A stretch of 9,563 nucleotides of DNA from Burkholderiales bacterium (GTDB taxonomy: Bacteria; Pseudomonadota; Gammaproteobacteria; Burkholderiales; Burkholderiaceae_C), in NCBI GenBank assembly GCA_947448105.1, contig CANFNE010000078.1, positions 1-9,563 on the forward strand. The letters are read 5' to 3'. A model generated the notes under the pieces. That model was not told where the DNA came from, did no database searches, and saw only the letters and a list, made by a program, of their open reading frames with translations. Positions within the stretch are counted from its first letter, which is position 1, and each line of letters begins with the position of its first letter. The translations under genes and the position numbers were made by a program. This document shows positions 7,900 to 9,563 of this stretch, piece by piece.

Positions 7900-9563
7900 T
7901 TATTCGGCCGCAGCGCCCTCTTCCGAGGACACTTCGCCGGTGTCGGTGTCTGCAGCCAGTTCGGCGGCGTCAGCCTCGGCAATGGCACGGCGCTCGGAGT
8001 CGTCCATCTGCTCACGCACCACACGTGCTTCGTGGTAGGCCATGCCGGTACCTGCAGGAATCAGGCGGCCGACGATGACGTTCTCTTTCAAGCCACGCAG
8101 CTCGTCGCGCTTGCCCATGATGGCGGCTTCGGTCAGCACGCGGGTGGTTTCCTGGAAGGAAGCCGCGCTGATAAAGCTGTCGGTGGACAAAGACGCTTTG
8201 GTAATACCCAGCAGCAAGTTGGTAAACACGGCCGGGATCTTGCCTTCGGCGCGCAGGGCGTCGTTGGTGTTGAGCATCTCGGAGCGTTCGACCTGCTCGC
8301 CATTGATGTAGCCGGAGTCACCTGCAGCTTCGACCACCACGCGGCGCAGCATCTGGCGAACAATCACTTCAATGTGCTTGTCGTTGATCTTCACGCCTTG
8401 CAAGCGGTACACGTCCTGGACTTCGTCCACGATGTAGCGGGCCAGCTCTTCCGAACCCAGCAAACGCAGGATGTCTTGCGGGTCGGCCGGGCCGTCCACC
8501 ACGCTCTCGCCTTTGTTCACGACCTGGCCTTCGTGCACCAGGATGTTCTTCTCCTTAGGCACGAGTTCTTCCCAGACCTTGCCTTCGGGGTCGGTAATCT
8601 GCAAGCGCACTTTGCCCTTGGTTTCCTTGCCGAAAGAAATGGTGCCGGTGGCTTCGGCCAACACGCCTTTGTCTTTGGGGGAACGGGCTTCGAACAACTC
8701 GGCCACACGCGGCAGACCACCGGTAATGTCGCGGGTCTTCTGGCCTTCGATGGGGATACGGGCCAGCACTTCGCCGGGGCCCACGTCCTGGCCGTCACGC
8801 ACTTGCACCAGCGCGCCCACGGGGAAGCCGATGGTCACCGCATGGTCGGTACCGGGGATCTTGACTTCTTTGCCAGCCGCGTCGATCAGTTTGACCTGCG
8901 GGCGCACGATCTTGGCCGAACCGCGGCGCTTGGGGTCGATGACCACCAGCGTGGACAGACCGGTCACCTCGTCGACCTGGCGGGCCACCGTCAGGCCTTC
9001 TTCCACGTTCTCGAAATGCGCTTTACCCGCGAACTCGGTAATGATGGGGCGGGTCAAGGGGTCCCAGTTGGCCAAAATCGCGCCGGCCTTGATGGCCTGG
9101 TCGGCTTTGACGCTGAGCACTGCGCCGTAAGGCACTTTATGGCGCTCACGCTCGCGGCCATGCTCGTCCTGGATGACGATTTCTCCGGAACGGGAAATCA
9201 CCACCAACTCGGACTTGCTGTTGGTCACATAGCGCATGGTGGCGTTAAAGCCAATATTGCCGCTGGACTTGGCCTCCACGCTGGACGCGATGGCGGCGCG
9301 CGATGCGGCGCCACCGATGTGGAAGGTACGCATGGTCAGCTGCGTGCCCGGCTCGCCAATCGACTGGGCGGCGATCACACCCACCGCTTCGCCGTGGTTG
9401 ATCAGGCCGCCACGGCCCAGGTCGCGTCCGTAGCACTTGGCGCAAATACCAAAGCGGGTTTCGCAGGTCAGGGCGGTACGCACCTTGACTTCGTCCACGC
9501 CGTGGGCTTCGAGCTCTTCGATCTTGTCCTCATCGAGCATGGTGCCGGCCGGGGCCACCACTG
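7900..9563 (-). CDS. rpoC: RNA polymerase beta-prime subunit, C-terminal 553 codons
   Basis: This is the C-terminal part of the catalytic beta-prime subunit of RNA polymerase; the 5' part lies beyond the right edge (full-length proteins are about 1,400 residues). Counting from the first complete codon, the zinc-ribbon cysteines are seen in CETRFGICAKCYGRDLG (C33, C40, C43), followed by the bridge/trigger-region signature GEAVGVIAAQSIGEPGTQLT and MRTFHIGGAASR (about 58-88), which shapes the active site. Next comes the lineage insert in the trigger loop, with GLPRVAELFEARSPKDKG, and the C-terminal elements VYRLQGVKINDKHIEVIVRQ, ASFQETTRVLTEAAI and LRGLKENVIVGRLIPAGTGM. The protein ends in an acidic Ala/Glu-rich tail, common in beta-proteobacterial RpoC. 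The stop TAA (7900-7902) is followed by a strong terminator. No frameshift or missing residue is seen. Confidence 0.99.
   Translation of the reverse strand, partial: VVAPAGTMLDEDKIEELEAHGVDEVKVRTALTCETRFGICAKCYGRDLGRGGLINHGEAVGVIAAQSIGEPGTQLTMRTFHIGGAASRAAIASSVEAKSSGNIGFNATMRYVTNSKSELVVISRSGEIVIQDEHGRERERHKVPYGAVLSVKADQAIKAGAILANWDPLTRPIITEFAGKAHFENVEEGLTVARQVDEVTGLSTLVVIDPKRRGSAKIVRPQVKLIDAAGKEVKIPGTDHAVTIGFPVGALVQVRDGQDVGPGEVLARIPIEGQKTRDITGGLPRVAELFEARSPKDKGVLAEATGTISFGKETKGKVRLQITDPEGKVWEELVPKEKNILVHEGQVVNKGESVVDGPADPQDILRLLGSEELARYIVDEVQDVYRLQGVKINDKHIEVIVRQMLRRVVVEAAGDSGYINGEQVERSEMLNTNDALRAEGKIPAVFTNLLLGITKASLSTDSFISAASFQETTRVLTEAAIMGKRDELRGLKENVIVGRLIPAGTGMAYHEARVVREQMDDSERRAIAEADAAELAADTDTGEVSSEEGAAAE

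Overview
This GC-rich window reads as the chromosome of a betaproteobacterium, most likely Burkholderiales and probably Comamonadaceae. The CorC, RpoC, RsmB and NtrY-like products have the sequence style of that group. This taxonomic call is inference, since no 16S or complete marker gene is present. All real genes but one lie on the minus strand, so the text below follows transcription from right to left.

Right end (7836-9563): the C-terminal 553 codons of rpoC (RNA polymerase beta-prime), followed by a textbook rho-independent terminator with a perfect 13-bp stem and seven U. The U-tract runs directly into the Shine-Dalgarno of the next gene.

Centre (2366-7823, minus): a tightly packed five-gene cluster. 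It holds a divergent LemA-like membrane protein, rsmB (16S rRNA m5C methyltransferase), a secreted DUF4390 protein, an NtrY-like four-helix sensor kinase and a short response regulator (receiver plus Fis-type HTH, no AAA+ domain). Junctions are 4 nt apart, overlapping by 8 nt, overlapping by 4 nt (ATGA) and 3 nt apart, so the cluster is very likely one translationally coupled operon. It combines a ribosome-modification enzyme with what looks like an envelope-sensing two-component module.

Left (1-2344): a plus-strand metallo-beta-lactamase-fold hydrolase ends tail-to-tail with the response regulator over a small hairpin. It is divergent from a minus-strand GNAT acetyltransferase. The 152-bp divergent region contains a 13-bp dyad and a TATAGT hexamer so close to the GNAT ATG that the mRNA may be leaderless. 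The window ends in the 5' part of corC (CBS-domain transporter-associated protein).

There are no mobile elements, CRISPR arrays, tRNA or rRNA genes. Most of the region is conserved housekeeping and signalling DNA. The least characterised parts are the LemA-like/DUF4390/kinase/short-regulator operon and the terminator-to-RBS junction that precedes it.
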